The notes under the pieces: model-generated
The model's database searches: none
The model's input: the letters and a program-made list of their open reading frames with translations, nothing else
What the model was told of the DNA's origin: nothing
Source: Channallabes apus
Taxonomy: Eukaryota > Chordata > Actinopteri > Siluriformes > Clariidae
Assembly (NCBI GenBank): GCA_030522415.1
Contig: CM060106.1
Span: forward strand, 29,319,485-29,383,484
Direction of reading: 5' to 3'
Length of the DNA: 64,000 nucleotides
Program-made: the position numbers and the translations under genes
Shown here: one piece after another, positions 36,954 through 49,520 of the stretch
How the letters are laid out: each line of letters begins with the position of its first letter
Position numbering within the stretch: position 1 is the first letter of the stretch

Positions 36954-37060
36954 ATGCTTTGTCTCATCTGTGCTATCACTGGAGTCTTCTGGGTGACTTG
37001 AGGAGGAGTGAGGCGGCTTTTTCTGGCCAGAACCCAAGCCTTCTGTTTGTCTCTCCATAT
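36954..37060 (-). CDS. b4galnt3/b4galnt4: B4GALNT3/4-type glycosyltransferase, stem-region exon
   Basis: This is a 107-bp internal exon, read on the minus strand. An AG acceptor (37062-37061) follows a TTTCAAAAG tract and a GTGAGT donor follows the last codon (36953-36948). The first two bases complete a codon begun in the preceding exon, and the exon ends in phase 0. It encodes a hydrophilic Ser/Asp/Glu/Lys-rich segment (MERQTEGLGSGQKKPP..., ending ...STDETKH) with no domain, as expected for the luminal stem between membrane anchor and PA14 domain in this Golgi type II enzyme. It is assigned to the gene because strand, order and phase 0 fit the next exon at 14302-14400. Stem sequence is poorly conserved, so this is the least certain of the five exons. 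Its 5' partner was not found in the window. Confidence 0.55.
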
Positions 37061-37292
37061 CTTTTGAAACAAACATAATTAAAATAATCAGTGTAAAAAA
37101 AAACATTTACAACAAAAATCCACTTACCCTTATGACCTAAGAAAAAAGAAAAAAATTACCACTATTTAAGCAACACTTACTGCACTGTTCTTAATTAGAG
37201 GAATTCAAACTACAGCATATTAGCTTAATTATTTATGCTAACACACGATTAGTAAGCCATGTTCTTATTACTACTTTATTTTGAACTGTGCA

Positions 37293-37293
<1 letters not shown>

Positions 37294-37337
<44 letters not shown>
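37294..37337. repeat. (TTA)n microsatellite
   Basis: About 14 TTA units. Confidence 0.95.
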
Positions 37338-39204
37338 GTAAAAATGGAGCATACACAGATATTTATCATGGCCAGACGACTTTAAATGTATGATAATATA
37401 GCTCATTTATCACCGTACAGCCATTTAGGAAATACCCAAAGATGTATTATTCCATTTTAATTTCATTTCACATAAGTGTTTGGATGTGACTGCACTGCCA
37501 AGGGTTATAGTATGTGAAGGAAAAAAGGAGACGGCGAAATGAATTCCTTATCCAGTATTGGTCAAACTAGTGTCAGTCCACCTTGACTAATCTGTTCATT
37601 CTCACAGCAGTTCTGTGTGACAAACCTGAGAGCTGATAAGCTTTTTGAAGTAGGACACACACAGACCAGTGTGTTATGAGTCAGGAGAGGTGCTGGAGTC
37701 AAGATTTATGACCATAAACCTCCCAGGTTTGGACGAAAATACAGAGGGAGGTAAAGAGGAGATATCATCAAATAATGCTTGAAAGGTCAGGGGAAATAAA
37801 ATGAAAAAGAAAAGTACCCAGGATGCCACCGAAGGGAGAAGAGTGGAAAAAAAAGGACAGTAGGACAAGCCTGAATACATCAATGGCAAAAGCATCAAAG
37901 TCAACTTGAGCAACTGAGTCAAAAGGCTAACGCATCATACTACAAGGTTAACACGTTATCTTGCAGGAACAGGGTGCCCGTCCCATTGCATCTGGCACTC
38001 GTGTACGTGCCAGCTGCCAGATGGAAAAAGGATAAATGCCTTCTGTTTTTCCCCAAATGCCTCCCATTTTAAACACAGTGTGGAGGCAGGTTTTAGCGAG
38101 CGTCGATGGGGGATATAAAAGACAGATGGAGAAATGTCAGTTTGGATCTGTGGAGCTGTCTGAGAGAGATAAAACAATGAATGAACTTCAGCCTGGACTT
38201 GACAGACACGTGAAACATTAACATTCATTCTCTAACCTAGATAATTAATTTGAAAGCAAACCATATAATACTAGTTATATAGCATGCAAATGTTGTTCTG
38301 TGAACCTGACGTACCATGAAACAATCTAATACTCCCCTTTCCACATGTACATGCATGCTGTGATTTTCCACCAAGGTGACATCCACGTCCACACCCACAC
38401 ATCACTGGCTGATTTGATAACTGCATAAATAAACAGATGTTCCTATAAAAGTGGATAGTATCTGTATGACGCATATGTGCAATAAATGGCATCATTATAG
38501 AGAAATGACTCCCTAGATACGTCTGACCAACCCTGAGCCATTTATGAACTGCATGAAAAGTGTGTTGGCTATCCAGGGCAAAAAGAGGGGAAACAACAGG
38601 AATGTGCAGTGCAGTGACTAGAAACTGCTCCGAGATGTGAAAGCCATCTACACTGTTGAGACAAACTCCCAGGCGTCCGTAAACATGAGCGTCAGCATAC
38701 AATGATGACAAGCAGCAGGTAAACGCAGCGCGGAAACGCTGATGAGGGGAAAACCAACTTGAGGCTTATGGACATTATGATGCCCTGAAGTGTTCTGAGA
38801 ATAATGCTTTAATAAAGGGGAGGGAAATAGACTCTCACCACTGCTTCTAGCACACGATACCTGTAGCTCTGACTGACTGAATTTGACATACAGTATACAG
38901 TATGGCAATATCCTCAAAAATCCTCAAGGATTTTCCTCCAGTAACAAAACAGACTAATGTCTATAGGCTACTGTGCAATGTAAAGAATATGCAACCTGTT
39001 CAATTCAATAAAATTTCACTTCTAATGGAAGCCTAAGAACATTTGCTGGGGCGATATAATCAGTTACAACCATGACACTCTAAAAACAAATGCTGTAGAA
39101 GATGCATAACCGATTCTTTTAGTTTGATATATGTAGTTTTATCTTAAAGTTAACTGTCCATCTCTAGCAATATAGTAATTCTGGCTAATAACTGGTTTTG
39201 TTGT

Positions 39205-39400
39205 TTTCACCAATCAGCCATAACATTACAAAGCAAAATGTTATACCCAGTATTATATATGTTCCACTTGCACCAATTGGCGCAGCACCGGCATTTTGCA
39301 AGACACCTGGAGGTGTACCGTGAGGTCTGGCCATTGGCCGTGGATTGTTTGGGTGCTGTAGGTTGCAGGATGGGGCCTGCATGGATTGGACTGTTTTTTT
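39205..39400 (-). mobile_element. 3' fragment of Tc1-like family B
   Basis: On the minus strand it runs from CAATCCATGCAGGCCCCATC through TTGCAAAATGCCGGTGCTGC to the family terminus TAATGTTATGGCTGATTGGT. Only the end of the transposase gene and the terminus survive. Confidence 0.6.
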
Positions 39401-39700
39401 TTTTTTCTGGCACATCCTATGAGTGGTTAATCAGACAGGGATTTAGGGAGGTCAAATCAACAACCTTGAACTCTTTGACTGTTGGGTAAGTATCTTGCTA
39501 AGTATCTTGACATGAGTTGAACACGTAGATATTTAATATAAAATAAATTGGATTTACCCAGATGTGGTGTGCGCCAAAATCTCCTATTGCTCCTCGCTCA
39601 CTCTGGAACTCACTAGGAGGGTAGTTAATCCGCACTAATGGGTCTCGGGCTTCTCCCCGCGCTTTGTCTGTCTGTCCACTGTTGGTGGTCACTGGTGTTT

Positions 39701-40744
39701 GTGTAGTGACCATTTTATCGCAGGTAGCTTAATAAACTAGGAAATAAACATTTGGGAAATGTATCACAATAAATGTCCAATATACATGATCTATGTGTGT
39801 TACGTTCGCTAATTTGGAATAGGGGTTAAAATTTGAGCATTTGGGCCTTTCTGTCTGGGAATCATACCTGCCACAGATAATACGCCAGGCCAAATAATGA
39901 TGAATCGCCGGCTAAATTTACCCCTGCAGATGTTACTGAAAACATGACGAGAGAGAGCAGGTAATGGTGTATTGAGAAATTTGTCATTGGATATTACTTT
40001 TTTTTGATCAGGCTCTAGCTCTTAAACTTTTTAAAGGACTGGGAAATGTATGACATGGTGAAGTTAAAGCTTTTTTGATTGAAAAGCGGAATATCAGCTT
40101 AGGTCACATTCTGTTATGAAACACATCAGTTCATGACCAGGTTTTTTCTCCTTCCTGGCTATTCACCTGTCACTCTGCTATCTGTGCTGCCTTGATGAGT
40201 GACTGGGGTCGCTGTGCATCTGCTCAAACCGGTGTAATTAGCTGTTCAGTGTGTATGAATAATTTTATTAATTTTTTTAAGCAGCAAAGATTAGAAAATA
40301 CTAGCGCAAAAGTTCTCTTACGTGGAAGGATGGAGACGGGCGGTGTATGAGTTAGCTTTTATGTAGCACTAGTTGTGAATTTAACAGTTGCTTTTCAGCC
40401 ATTTAACATACACGCACTCGGTTTGCTGCTCTCTCTGGGCTTCTCTCTGCCAACAGAGAAAACACAAATAAATAACCTTGATAACAAGCCATAAGTGGAA
40501 CGAATAACATGATACAGTGCTTGACCATACCCTTGCTGCCATAACTAGATTTAAAACATCTACCTATTGAGGAAACAGCTTTTTTAAATACAAACTGAAT
40601 ATAATAAGAAGCATAATAACGTTAATAAAACAATAACGATCCAATTTAACCCTGTGCGTACATGGATTATGTGCGTTACTGTGTTAGATTTACCTGGAAA
40701 TGTATTTCATAATTATGCTGCCTGTGATAAAATGGTCACTACGC
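39701..40744. repeat. Inverted-repeat pair about 1 kb apart, unclassified
   Basis: The left arm 39701-39755 (GTGTAGTGACCATTTTATCG...) and the right arm 40693-40744 are inverse (GCGTAGTGACCATTTTATCA on the minus strand). Similarity continues inward with small gaps for about 50 bp. The interior has no transposase and no recognised repeat. It may be a MITE or two separate repeat copies. Confidence 0.45.
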
Positions 40745-42721
40745 AAGTGCCGATAAACCCTATCAGGGGCTCATCTCTGACCAGGATTAGCCTCGTCTCC
40801 CTGCTGGCAGGCTGATAACCACAAATCTCTTTTCTTTTTGTCAGTGGGAAACTGATAAAACTGTCTTCGAGCTTTTTGCCATTCCCATGTTGTTCACAAC
40901 AACTGTCCGGCATTGTAAAAACCCCACACAGACTGCCAGACAAAATGGCAGCTGGACTGGTTTCACGTCGTGTCTACTCCAGTACTTGATGGGAATCTGA
41001 ATGTGAGTATGATTAACTGCGCTAAACGCATGCTGCTTTTAACAGTCCTGCCTTCATGCACTAGGATTAGCTCACATCATGTTCTAGGACTAGGTTACCT
41101 ACAGTATGGGGATCTAACAAAACATAGACGAGACTGAAATCTCGTAACCTGTTATAGCACAGAAGGTGGGATTTGTTGGGAAAATATTATTGTTTTTTCA
41201 TCTTGCAGCAACTTTTAAGAGAGACTAAAAAAAGTACTTTGCACTTGCACTGCTAGTTTGAAATATTCTTTAACAGATGATGTAAATGTTTATCATATAC
41301 TAACGTTCGCGTTAAATTTAATTGCACACATTTTAAAAGAATTTTAAATTAACTACATGAATTTTAAATGGTGAATTTTGAAATGAACTAAAAAATTTTT
41401 CAAGGTTGTTTTTCTTTTTTGATAAGGGGTTTTCTATTAAAATTTCAAATGAGCATATCTTTTCTTCCTGTGGGCCAATTGCGATGAAACAAAGCCTAAA
41501 TGTTACCTCAAGCTCGGCCGAATACACATGTTAAGACCCTATTAAAATTCGTTCAGTATTTTTTACGTGATGCATGCACAAACAAATGGACAAAAATTCC
41601 AAACAACATCTTGATGTGTTCTATTACTGTAAGATCTATCTTACATCCCCAAATATTTGTTTTCGCAAATATCTTTATTGTACAGACATGCCAACTTTAC
41701 TGTTTTACTATAAGTATAGATTAAGAAATATCTAAGGTTAAGATAAGATAAAAAAAATTAATATTTGTTCATTTGTGAGACCTGCAGATGAGCACAGCTT
41801 CAAATAAGACCCTCAGTCTGCCGAATTCAAAATGATAAAGTCGCAAAAACTATTCAGAGGATCTTCTTACAGACACAGCGAGGCCAACAACACAATCATT
41901 CCTAACTGCTTCATCAATAAAACCCCTCACTGACAAATACACAGAGTTAAAATACGGCCGAACGACCGATCCGAAGTCATGCAATGTCAAATTACGCCTC
42001 CCGTTAATGAAACCTATTCTCCACCGGTCAATACCATGTCGATTTTGGTGCCAGCTCAGAGAACTGTATCTCTTTTCAGGTTTCCTGATAACACTCCACC
42101 GAGCGACTTCATCTCTTTTCACTCGATAGAATCAAACGATGCATTTTGTATGTAACTGGGTCACAGTTTTCAAAAATTCACCAGCACCGAACTGAATTTG
42201 AATATTTAAAGTTGCAGGCCTTAAGAGAAGTGTGAGGTATAGGTTTGAAAAGTTTCAGTTCCTATTCTGGAGGGAAAAAAGTAAAGGATAGTTCATTGCT
42301 TTCTATAACAGTGACATTCTGTAAATCAAAGAAGGGCATCTCTGAATGCAAACTGCATGCTGGCTAGGGTGATTTTTTTTCTTCCTTCTGATTACTTTGG
42401 ATTCTCTCATGACTTTGCCTTTTATAGCAGATTTGCCCTGAGGTCAGCATATTTAATCAAATGCTACCTGCAGCCATGGGGAAACACAGCTGACATATCT
42501 CCTTCTTTATTGCAATACCACCCATCTCCTTCATTAAAAGATACAACAGACACTCTTACTAGACTTATGAGCAAATGCAAGTGGGGTGTTGATTACATTT
42601 GTACTATGCATCCAGTTCTAAGCATTTTGCAACAGAAAGAAAAACACCATCAAGAATGAGTACAGAGATAAAAAAAAAAAAAGCCAGCATATCTTGCATT
42701 AAAAAAAGTCAATTTTAATGA

Positions 42722-42830
42722 CAATACCGAATACCCCTTCTACATTTTGCTTCCATTGAGATCTTGAGGAATAGTTCTCTAGGCTTCCTGAAGGCCTTTT
42801 TTTTTTTTTGCCTTTTATTTCCAGTCCAGT
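42722..42830 (-). mobile_element. Short Tc1/mariner fragment
   Basis: In plus sense ATCTTGAGGAATAGTTCTCT and AGGCTTCCTGAAGGCC are the inverse of motifs in the element at 13029-13745. Confidence 0.55.
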
Positions 42831-42889
42831 CCCTGTACCTGATCAGTGTTAGAGGAATGTTCTTTGCTTCTTAAGCCACACAGTCACAG

Positions 42890-43157
42890 GGACCTGGAGC
42901 CTATCCCAGGAGGCTTAGGGCACGATGCAGGATACTCATTCACACTCATTCACGCACTATGGGCAATTTGGGAACGCCAATTAGCCTAACCTGTATGTCT
43001 TTGGACTGTGGGAGTACTTGAAGGAAACCCACCAAGCACGGTGAGACCATGCAAACTCCATGCACACAGAGACGAGTATCAAGTCTGGTCGGAAATCGAA
43101 CCCAGACCCTGGAGGTGCAAGGCGACAGTGCTAACCACTACACCACCGCGCCGCCCT
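42890..43157 (-). mobile_element. V-SINE, tail-truncated
   Basis: The core (GCCTAACCTGTATGTCTTTG) and tRNA-like head (ACCACTACACCACCGCGCCG) are present. The GATGAATGA tail and its TATACCGC motif are missing. No target duplication was found. Confidence 0.8.
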
Positions 43158-44974
43158 CAAGTATCATTCAAGTATAAACTATTTTTCTTACGTAAGGCAC
43201 GAACCAGTGAGAATCAGGTGCAGGTGTTGCGTTTGTGCATAAGTTGTGCGAACTTCCCGAAACCTTGCGAAAACTTGTCAGGAGAGAGCCAAGCAAAGCA
43301 AGTTTACATATTTTTGTGCCGTTTTTTTTTTTTTTTTTGCATTTTGCATTTTGTGCAAAAAGCAAGAACGATATCCAGAAAAAAGGTCACTTTAAGCACT
43401 TTTTAAAACAGCCAGTGCCAAGAGGAATCATAAATTAAGGTTAAGTGAGGTTTAATGTCTGTGGTGCAGTTTCGCTCTAAAACCTCGAGTCTGATTAAAT
43501 TCGTATGCCGAGGTACGACTGTACTGTGTTACATTTTTTTTGTATAGCAGATAATACAATGCAAACGTATGTACAGTATGTGAGGTCATTACATTACTAT
43601 GAACTGAAGTATGTAACTGACCTTATCGACTACGCTATATTCTATCAGAATTCATGTAAACACCAGAAGCTAAATAAACAATAAAAATCCCTTACAATAC
43701 AACATCTTCCATAAGATATATAAATAGAATTTAAAGTCTACTTCAGTCTAAACTGTCCAAAATGCCTTAAATGAACACAAAAGAAGGTAAATCTACAGTA
43801 TCTGTCTGGGCCACGGCAAGCTCCAAAGCCCAGAGATCTGATGAGCAGGTTAATAAAAGTCTTTCTGCAGTTCAAGCATGTAACCCCGCCAGCAGAGTGA
43901 CAATTCAGCCTGACACATGCCCCAATCACAGCTTTCTGTTCTAGTCAGTAGCATGTATCCTTAACTGCTGACTGAGCTAATGACTTTAGGTTAGGTGGAA
44001 CGGTTTCTGTACTGTATGGCACTGCTAGAGGAACGTTCTAAGCATATTCCAGTTGTCACGATCATTTGCTTCAAAAAAGGTTTTACGTAAGCTTTATAAA
44101 CATTTTCAAATTGTTAATTCCCACATTGTAAATGTAGTTATAATTATAATAAAAGACAGGATGAAAAGGAAAAAAGTGTGCTATTTTGGGGACCGAACAG
44201 CAACACAACACAAATAAAAACTAAAAGATGCTAGTCTGATCCTACCATTCCTAGATTTGTCATGGTTCCTTTAAACACCAAAGACATTGTAAAATCTGAG
44301 CCAGAACTCGAAGAACAGAGCTGAATCTCAGCTCCAGGAACAGGAACAGGAACAGGTACAGTACAGTAGGGACTATCACAGACTGCACAGGCAGATCCTC
44401 AGCCAAGGACGATGCTGGCCAGTTCCTTTTTAATAATCAATTTTATGCATGTTCGGAAAACCTGTGCTGACCGAAACAACTTGTCCTAGAGGAGTTCACC
44501 AACATTTCTAACCTTCTCCTCACGCAGCCTGTTATCCATACCTGCTTCAAAAGATTAACTACATGACAAAGTCAAAGCAACCGGTTTTGAAGATGTTCCT
44601 AAACAACACCAGGACTAGTAACTTTATGCATGTAACTTACACAGGACATACACAGCTTTTACACATAAACTACATTTAAAACTGCAAAATATTAATCCCG
44701 ATGTTGTCTAGGTTCCCCCTGTGCCATCAAACCAGCACTGACTCGACAAGACCTCTGAATGTATGCTGTAGTGTCTGGCACCAGAAGGTCTTCTAAGTGC
44801 CTATAAGGTTGCAAGGTGGAGCCTTGGGGAAACTGGAGGTCGGATCAACAACCTTCCCTGCTATGCAACAGTAAAAACCATAGCTACTGTATGTTTAATA
44901 CTGAAAGCAAGAGTATGTTCATACACACAATGTGATGGGAACTTTCAGGATTAGGACTTAAAAGCTGTGTGTCC

Positions 44975-45345
44975 ATAAGAAAACCACTCATTAGTAGGGC
45001 TAATCAGACAAAAAGCTTCAATTTCCTAATGAGCATAAAGATTTGACCTTGGAGCAATGGAAAAGGTCATGTGGTCTAATGATTCCAGACTGACCCTAAC
45101 CAGTACCAGAAGGATGCACAGTGCCTGCTATACTGTACAAGCCGCTGGGTGCCGTGTTATGATCTGAGATTGCTTCTGTTGGTCGAGTCTTGGCTCAGTA
45201 ACAGTACGTGACAAAAATGAAATCAGCCAATGGAGTTTTTCCTTCCATCATTTTCCTTGACAGCACTGCCATATTCCAGTACTCAAATTGTGAAGGAGTA
45301 GTTTTGGGAACGTGATGAATCATTTTCACACATGACTTGGTCAAA
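44975..45345 (+). mobile_element. Decayed Tc1-like transposase region
   Basis: AGCTTCAATTTCCTAATGAG, GGAGCAATGGAAAAGGTCAT and TGCTTCTGTTGGTCGAGTCT, then ATCATTTTCACACATGACTT, follow the order of the catalytic region of a Tc1-like family I recognise. Stops and deletions are many and the ends are missing. Confidence 0.6.
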
Positions 45346-46797
45346 ATGAAGAAAAAGATCTGCCTTGTATCTGAGCAACAAGCTGAATTGGAGAACCAGT
45401 ACAAGAGCAAACAATACACAATTTGTATTCGCATAGGACCAAGCATTATACAGTACAAACTTCTACAAAGATGCATTGTCTGTAAAGACAGAGAAATTTG
45501 AAGCATATTCAAAGTATCCTGATGGCATGTGAATGCAGCTGCTTTAAGTCTGTAAGCGAGATGAATATTGGTGCATATACTGTAGATCAAACCTTAGATC
45601 TAGTCTTGTGTTATGGTTAGTCTACACATTGTGTCACTTTTCTTTTCTGCTCTTCTTTCCTTTCCTTGACTCTTGAGTGCACCAGAGCATTGAAATGCAG
45701 CGCATTGACACAACTGATGGCCCATTTGTGAGGACAGATGGCTGAGATAGAAGGCTTCATTTGTCAGTCCGAAGGAAAATATCACCACATCTCACATGCA
45801 GGGACAGAGCAAAAGTGACAGAGATTTCTGGTTCCAGAGTTTCGACCTTGAAGATAAGCCACACTTTGAGATAATAAAGCATGTAGCCATCTGCCTGTTT
45901 GTCTGTTGATATTAATATGCCTGTCAATAAACCTTAAGCTGCCTTTGAGGTATAATTACTGAAATTGAGCTTTCTTGGTTCAGGTACCAACATGCATTTA
46001 CTGTAAGAACCTTAAAATCGAAATGTTCAAATTAAAGTATAGGAGACAACTAATGCCCAAAACACTATTTCAATTTCTAAAATTGATATACCATGCATGC
46101 AGACACACACACTAAATCTTCCTTCTTTTCCAGCACAGCAGGATTTCACAGCAGTGGCAAAGAAGCAATCAGTTGAACTGGGAATTTTCATGCTTTCGTG
46201 CTTGTCACGCCTGGAAATCAGTTCCCATATATTCAGAGGAACCATAAAAAGTACTCTACATAAAACAACCAGACATTCAAGGAACCAATTAAAACATACA
46301 GTCCAGGTACCTTACAGGCATGTCAATAAATGCATTCTTACACAATGACATAAGGCAAGAATTACAGTGGACGCATAGAGTACAGGAAGCAAATACAGTA
46401 TCAGGTAGTAAAAATGGAGCCAGTGTCTCCGGTATTTGAATTTTTTTTTCTTTCACTCACATTGGAATGCTTTTAAAAGTGAAGGACTGAATGACTTTAA
46501 GCAATATCCTATCATCCATCCTTTTAAGGGAACGTACTGTAACTTCATTCACAATGAAGGTTAGATGGTCTTATGATTCAATCTAATGACCTAAAGAAGC
46601 AGAAAGAAAATTAGATGATAGCTGGACATATCTGTTGCTTAATATGAAGACACATTTACTGTAGCTACAATATCTCAGTTTTCTTTCTTTTTCTGGTAAG
46701 GGACCATAACCGGTACAGCTAACACTTTATACAAACCCTGCATTGTGTAAACTACAGTAGGACTGCAGAATATTATTCGAAATACTAGATATTAATG

Positions 46798-47162
46798 GTT
46801 AGCACTGTCGCCTTGCATCTCCAGGGTCTGGGTTCGATTCCCCGGCCAGGTTCGATTCCCGTCTCTGTGTGCATGGAGTTTGCATGTTCTCCCCGTGCTT
46901 GGTGGGTTTCCTCCGGGTACTCCGGTTTCCTCCCACAGTCCAGAGATATGCAGGTTAGGCTAATTGGCGTTCCTAAAATTGCCCGTAGTGTGTGATTGGG
47001 TGTGTGAGTGTGTGTATGTGTGTGTGCCCTGCGATGGATTGGCACCCTGTCTAGGGTGTACCCCGCCTAGTGCCCGAAGTCTCCTGGGATAGGCCCCAGG
47101 TCCCCCGCGACCCTGAACATAGGATGAAGCGGTATAGAAGATGAATGAATGAATGAATGAAT
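46798..47162 (+). mobile_element. V-SINE, 5'-truncated with target duplication
   Basis: It starts at GTTAGCACTGTCGCC, lacking the first ~20 bp of the tRNA head, and ends in (GAAT)n. A perfect 11-bp duplication AGATATTAATG lies at 46787-46797 and 47163-47173. Confidence 0.92.
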
Positions 47163-47699
47163 AGATATTAATGTTTTTGGATTTTGGGATGATGCAAGAT
47201 ATAAACATGAATAAAACAGTGTCTTCTCTTATTAATTTTTTTGGCTGACTCTGTATATACGGTATACAGTACAGTATGTATATAATTTTCAACTGCATAG
47301 AAGAAATGTCATGAAAAGCATGTTTACTTTCACTGACACAGACCAATGGATTTCACAGTGAATAACAACTCTAAAACAAACAGAAGTTGTAGAACTGACA
47401 TAAAGGTCATTGGTTCAGAAACCCACTCTGCATACCCAGCATGCTTTATTCTGTTATTTCTTTGCAATCCACTGTGGACAGAAAACCTTTGGGGGAAAAA
47501 AATCAGAAAATGCTATCGAAGCCAAAAACCTAAAAAAAAGAAAAACTGTGTAATACTTTACATACATATTTACCCGGGTAATGGTGCACTAAGCCTAAAG
47601 TACACACATTTATTTTTCTCTGAAAATAAAGTGTTTTGATTATGATTATTGGTTTATTTATTCAAAAATTTATTTTCCTAAAGATAATGATATACATAT

Positions 47700-48270
47700 G
47701 ACAGGTGAGCTCAATAGATCACCATGACCATGGGCACCCAATACTCATCCATGCCTGCGAGGACCAAAAGTCCGCCTGTCTTATCAGATCCCCCAGAAAA
47801 GTCAATATCGCACAATTTGCACAGCATTGAATTGAAAAAGGCGGCACGGTGGTGTAGTGGTTAGCACTGTCGCCTTGCACCAGGGTCCGGGTTCGATTCC
47901 CCAGGCCAGGCTCGATTCCCGTCTCTGCGTGCATGGAGTTTGCATGTTCTCCCCGTGCTTGGTGGGTTTCCTCCGGGTTCTCCGGTTTCCTCCCACAGTC
48001 CAAAGATATGCAGGTTAGGCTAATTGGCGTTCCTAAATTGCCTGTAGTGTGTGAATGAGTCTGTGTGTGCGCTCTGCGCTGTCCAGGGTGTACCCTGCCT
48101 TGTTCCCAGAGTCTGCTGGGATAGGCTCCAGGTGCCCGTGACCCTAAATACAGGATAAAGCGGTATAGAAGATGAATGAATGAATTGAAAAAATTCAATG
48201 CTGTCATGATAGAAAGGAACCAGGACACTCAGTGCACCAAAGGCTGCTGGCCCCGCCTCCATACTCTCCA
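47700..48270 (+). mobile_element. Tc1-like family B element interrupted by a V-SINE
   Basis: The left part has CATGACCATGGGCACCCAAT and GTCTTATCAGATCCCCCAGA, then CGCACAATTTGC. After the SINE the sequence resumes with AATTGAAAAAATTCAATGCT, ATGATAGAAAGG and ACTCAGTGCACC. These are consecutive segments of the same family as 52985-53935. Both ends are missing. Confidence 0.65.
47840..48180 (+). mobile_element. V-SINE, full length, nested
   Basis: A complete tRNA-like head (GGCGGCACGGTGGTGTAGTG), core and GATGAATGAA tail. A perfect 12-bp duplication TGAATTGAAAAA lies at 47828-47839 and 48181-48192. It sits inside the decayed Tc1-like element 47700-48270, so it arrived later. Confidence 0.95.
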
Positions 48271-48989
48271 TACTCTCCATACTGTCCATACACCTCTGTT
48301 GCTCTTGCATTCTCAATCATCATTTATTTATTTTTTTACTTTTTTGGTTATTCACCACATCATAATGTGTTTGTTGTAGTCTGTGTTTCTAGAATAATGA
48401 TATGAGTGTGAACGAAGCTTTAGGCAGCAAAACAGTTCAGCCCTGAAGAGGTGAGTGTACGTGCTACTTTCAGTGGCCTTGCTGAGAGAAACACCAGCTC
48501 GTGCAGCGGTGTTGAGACATTATAACCATATGTCATGTCTCCTGTCCTGTAGATCAGCACATCTGTGCTGCCAGAAGAAAATGGACAGTGATGAAACAGA
48601 TTTCCCCTGCTCTCGCTGACTCAGGAAATTCTCGCAATCTCGAACCAGAAAAGAGAGTCGTCTTCCCGTAGACGTGCATTTCTAAGCCGAGATAAAAACC
48701 ATGATGAACTGGTTTAGCTCTGTGGATGGGAGCACCTACAGTAAGTAGGTATTATAAAAATCAGCTAAATCTATGGTGCAATCAGTGAGGGTTAAATCAA
48801 TTTGCTGGCAGCGCTTTGGCTTGAAATATTCCTGGGAGAGCGGCTATCGCGGGTTCATAGATAGTTCCCCTTTGACTTCCTAAAGATTAATAAACATTAA
48901 ATTCTACCTATATACAAACTAGGACTATATCTATTTATGTATCTGTTTCATGTTACAAATGTTTGTGTGTGTATTTCTATTTAAACTTG

Positions 48990-49290
48990 AACAGGATTCT
49001 CTGGTGACATTGGGCAAAAAAAATATTCTGTGGCCAGATGTGGTAACGAAGATACTATGTTGTGGCCACGACTTACTATGGTGTGGGAACAAAATAATAT
49101 AATGCATGGCCACAAGATGTTATGTTGTGGCCATGACCTAAATACTGTAAGCAAATAGGGGTAATTTATACATCTTTTCATCGCTATACATCGCCACAAC
49201 ATAGGATCTCATGGACACGCATTATGCTATTTTGTTTCCATGCCTTAGTCGTGTCCACAATGTAGTATTTAGTCCCCAGGCCTTTCTAAG
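48990..49290. repeat. GTGGCCAC-type degenerate tandem repeat
   Basis: Irregular units around TGTTGTGGCCACGACTTACT, ATGGTGTGGGAACAAAATAA and ATGTTGTGGCCATGACCTAA recur, and inverse forms appear near 49205-49265 (GCCTTAGTCGTGTCCACAAT). The arrangement suggests a repeat with inverted halves. Family not identified. Confidence 0.6.
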
Positions 49291-49399
49291 GTGTAAAACC
49301 TTATTAAGCATGAACAAACTTTAAATGGCCATCTCGCTACCAAAGACACCTCTTTGGCTGAATACTAAGAAGTGTTCTTTGGTTACTGTAATTAAGCAA

Positions 49400-49520
49400 T
49401 ATTAGTATAATCTTGATTAAAAGTTAAAGAGAGGGATTTGGGATTCAGCCTTGTGCTAGAAGCTAGATGGCTTTATAGTTAAAACAGAGGCAATTCTGAA
49501 CGACTTGGTACTGTAGCAGT
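49400..49520. repeat. Partial relative of the 35.2-35.8 kb element
   Basis: TTAAAGAGAGGGATTTGGGA and TTCAGCCTTGTGCTAGAAGC match TTAAAGAGGGATTAGGTATT and CAGCCTTGTGTTAGAAG at 35616. Both continue with weaker similarity (GGCA.TTCTGAACGACTT / GGCAGAATGACTT). Confidence 0.5.

Noticed and set aside
39498..39713. Frame beginning MVTTQTPVTTNSGQTDKARG with a GT after HHIW, exon-like
   Set aside because: No homology recognised, no partner exon, and its start lies in the inverted-repeat arm shared with 40.7 kb.
40945..40987. Short frame MAAGLVSRRVYSST resembling a mitochondrial presequence
   Set aside because: Only 14 codons, no splice donor in frame and no continuation found.
41850..42122. 90-codon minus-strand frame with balanced composition
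   Set aside because: No recognised domain, no splice context. It may belong to an unidentified repeat but cannot be supported.
46785..47045. Recurrent protein-like frames ([14 protein letters not shown]...; [20 protein letters not shown])
   Set aside because: They recur wherever a V-SINE copy lies and are read-through of the SINE on either strand, a common source of false gene models in fish.
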